From Symbiodinium natans (Eukaryota; Sar; Dinophyceae; Suessiales; Symbiodiniaceae): a stretch of DNA of 64,000 nt. The position numbers and the translations under genes are program-made. A model generated the notes under the pieces. That model was not told the DNA's origin and searched no databases. It worked only from the letters and a program-made list of their open reading frames with translations. The stretch spans positions 124,001 through 188,000 of the forward strand of contig CAJNDS010002262.1 in NCBI GenBank assembly GCA_905221605.1, in the 5' to 3' direction. Positions 61,901 through 64,000 of the stretch are shown here, in pieces (the first letter of the stretch is position 1; every line of letters begins with the position of its first letter).

Positions 61901-63639
61901 CGCCTCGAACCGGCACCAGCGCTTCGCGAAGTCGACGGCTTCGGTCATGGGAGGCGCCTTGCCTAGGATGTCCGTGTCGTTAAAGCCTGTGTAGGCTAAG
62001 GTGTTGTCGATGTCGAACATGATGGCGGGAAACGACACATCCGTCACATCTAATGACTTCATCTTCGTCAGGCTCGACGCCGCAGAGTCCAAGGTGGCCT
62101 TGAGATGGGAAGCATAACGGCTCTCAGGACTGTAGACCACATAGCCTTGGCTGCTCTTTAATAACCCCCCTATTAAAAGTTCAACTTTCAGCTCCATGAA
62201 AATGAAATAGAGGAACCCCAAAAACTCATCATGTGATAAGGTTGTAGTAAAGCCCCACCGAGTGGCTGTAGTTGGAGTAGTCCATCTTAGGTTCCGATTT
62301 AGGGTTCGTGGCCTCCTGGGGGCTCACCGAGGCAATGTCGTCGCGACAATGCTGGACGTTGCCGGGCATGAAGATCTTCTCCCCGTAAGGCCGAACTTCG
62401 ATCAAGGACTGCTGGTCACTCACTTGGGAGTAGAGCTGCATAAGATTTCCATAGCGCGCCTTCCACTGCTGCACCTCATCTTGCAACTTCTGCAACTCAC
62501 CTTGATCTTGTCGGGCCAGGAACTGCGCCGCAGTCAAGGGCAAGAGCGCCAGAAAGAAAGGAGACATGCTCAATGAATGTTGCGTTCCTCTGCTTGAGTC
62601 TGCTTGGGCCTTGAAGGGTCAGCCCGGAGCTTTGCGCAAAGCCCTTCAACGCTGCTTCTCACCTAGGCACCCAAGGTTGCCTCGAAACATCAAGGCATGT
62701 CAACAACATCGAATTTCAGGATTTCACCATGACCTGTCATACTGCTGCTAGTAGAACAGTGGAATAGTCGTAGAAGAATAGATTAGTCGAAACATAGGAA
62801 AATAAGAATACTAGAATAATAGTAGAATAAACGAACAGAATCAGTGAGATAAACATTGGTTGATGATAGAAATATTGTTGGCGGCAGGGTTCAAGTACCG
62901 GTTTAGGATTTAGGGTTAGGGTTAGGGTACCTGAATCTGTCCTGAGGTCCGACTGATTGGCCCATACACCCTCAACTATGTAATGCCAGCAACTCCATTT
63001 CAGGCTGGCTTCCGACTGCTGCTGCCGATGCTGTTGTTGCCGGTGTTGCTGGTACTGCGGTTTGTGCTGCGACTATATTTGGCGATCACAAGAGCACACC
63101 CAGATGTAGCACATATTAGCACACGTAGCACATGGCATCTGCCGGGGCGATCATGTCGTACATGAACGCGTGGCCGCTCTCTGAGAACTGTGCTCTGTTA
63201 AGTGGTGGGTCAGGCCCAGACATGGGCTGGCTGAAGGGGGTTTCATTCGGACGCAACTCAAGATTCCGTAGATGAATCAAAGCCCCCTTGAGGCCTTCGA
63301 AGGCAGAGGAAGGCAGCCACATTGCTGGCCCAGTGGTGCCGAAGAAGGCGTTCCTGGGCTTGGCGACTACGGTGTAGCAACAAATCTCACCAATGCAAGC
63401 GTCGTCACAGCGATATCACAGCTTCGGCTAGCGGCACAGCGACACTCTCGTGGCACCACTTCCATGCTGCTGGGACTCCCTGAAAAAAAAACGCACTCAC
63501 CCAAAACCCTAAAACCTAAACCCTAAACCCGCATGGCCGGTCTTGGACCGACTTGGACCATCCGGTGAGACTCCACGTGGGCTTGGCACTTTTTGGAGCT
63601 GAGATGCTGGGCCACCATGCCAGTGATGGCCACCATCGC
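55905..63639 (-). CDS. LHC-3: two-unit chlorophyll a-c binding polyprotein, 5' part outside window
   Basis: Paralogue of LHC-2. Thirteen exons are visible: 63639-63608 (MVAITGMVA), 63353-63295 ([19 protein letters not shown]), 60509-60445 ([20 protein letters not shown]), 60337-60286 ([14 protein letters not shown]), 59299-59286 (14-nt microexon), 59095-59045 ([17 protein letters not shown]), 58743-58690 ([16 protein letters not shown]), 58281-58213 ([16 protein letters not shown]), 57773-57743, 57544-57474 ([20 protein letters not shown]), 57336-57292, 56892-56833 ([20 protein letters not shown]), 55928-55905 (MWLPAA-stop). Each exon has the same length and phase as its LHC-2 counterpart. 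The exons present cover the end of unit 1 and all of unit 2; leader and early unit 1 exons should lie beyond 64000. The intron between the second and third visible exons is about 2.8 kb, against 465 bp in LHC-2, and contains a phosphatase-like gene on the same strand. Confidence 0.87.
59341..59459 (+). repeat. Interstitial telomere-like array (TTTAGGG)17
   Basis: The longest perfect array here. It lies in the LHC-3 intron just upstream of the 14-nt microexon (59299-59286). Confidence 0.92.
60905..61012. repeat. 59-bp direct tandem duplication
   Basis: TAGCCGTGCATGRCCTGTAC... through CTTGATGGGAGTG occurs twice with one mismatch, separated by an 11-bp spacer. It lies just 3' of the nested phosphatase-like gene. 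Confidence 0.85.
61107..62567 (-). CDS. HAD-superfamily (class B acid phosphatase-like) secreted protein, nested in an LHC-3 intron
   Basis: Three exons, 62567-62328, 62155-61657 and 61357-61107, join in phase to 329 codons plus stop, with GT-AG introns. Residues 1-16 (MSPFFLALLPLTAAQF) look like a signal peptide, followed by a heptad-like stretch around residues 22-45. Exon 2 holds HAD motif I, FDIDNTLAYTG (nucleophile Asp128, Asp130), motif II FFVTAR (Thr177) and a likely motif III lysine in AYKAVLRNWL (Lys227). The expected acidic motif IV (GDxxxD) is not seen at the exon 2/3 join, where the text reads MSLG-IVANPQENGG, so either a short exon is missed or the enzyme is degenerate. The C-terminal exon is cysteine-rich (CSLKCVAAPDPTCLEAG). 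The family hydrolyses phosphomonoesters; the substrate is unknown. An alternative exon 1 donor inside CRDD (GC) with acceptor CCAAG is also in frame. Confidence 0.62.
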
Positions 63640-64000
63640 CTCGGTGGTGCAGTTCCCTTTACCCCGCGTTGCACTAAGTGTACTTTCGTTATTGGCCGGG
63701 CCTTTAATCTGGCCCCTTACCTCCTTTAAAGGGTTCTGATGTATGGGCCCTTGTTTTGATTTGTTTTGGATGGGGTCGTTTAAGGGCCCATATTAAGGGA
63801 CCATGTAACTAATCTTAGTGGCTAAGCCTTGAGCGTGGAGTCTAAAACCGATCTTTGCAGCTTGGGCCAACCAGGGTTCGGATGGCCCAGTTTTGTAAGG
63901 GGGTGACGCTGAAGCTGCAACCCTGCTGCCCCTCCTGACCCGGATTCCCATAGACCCTGCCAACTTCTGCAAACCGCCCAGAGTGCCCTCATGACAGGGC

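Overview
The window looks like nuclear DNA of a photosynthetic dinoflagellate, most likely a symbiodiniacean. The reasons are: dinoflagellate-type light-harvesting (LHC, chlorophyll a-c binding) genes that encode one or two LHC units per chain; bipartite plastid-targeting leaders with an AFVPG motif; introns that mostly start with GC (some GA, few GT) and end AG before a G; and dense TTTAGGG-type interstitial repeats. The species name is an inference; gene identities come from reading translated exons by eye. Every recognisable gene is on the minus strand, so transcription runs from high to low coordinates.

Right third (about 42.0-63.7 kb): three tandem LHC genes. In transcription order they are LHC-3 (63639-55905, 5' part beyond the window, end of unit 1 plus all of unit 2), LHC-1 (about 54523-51091, one unit, ends in its own stop codon) and LHC-2 (about 50316-42029, two units, 23 exons, 440 codons plus stop). 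Exons join in phase throughout. A three-exon HAD-type phosphatase-like gene (62567-61107) lies on the same strand inside one intron of LHC-3.

Middle (about 30.9-41.1 kb): a small two-exon gene (41046-40699) whose intron holds a short inverted-repeat element, a sulfotransferase-like gene (39239-38313), and a set of membrane-spanning exons (38016-31066) from an unrecognised polytopic protein.

Left part (about 3.4-24.6 kb): over 20 short exons, most reading as one leucine-rich repeat each, separated by introns full of TTTAGGG/CCCTAAA derivatives. This set is interrupted by a 1.2 kb tandem duplication (19.52-21.98 kb). A decayed LINE-like C-terminal reverse-transcriptase-protein fragment lies at 25.1-25.8 kb. 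The remaining sequence is microsatellites, long G/C tracts, two families of short inverted-repeat elements, and unassigned DNA.

Most long open frames in the window are by-products of simple repeats, not genes.
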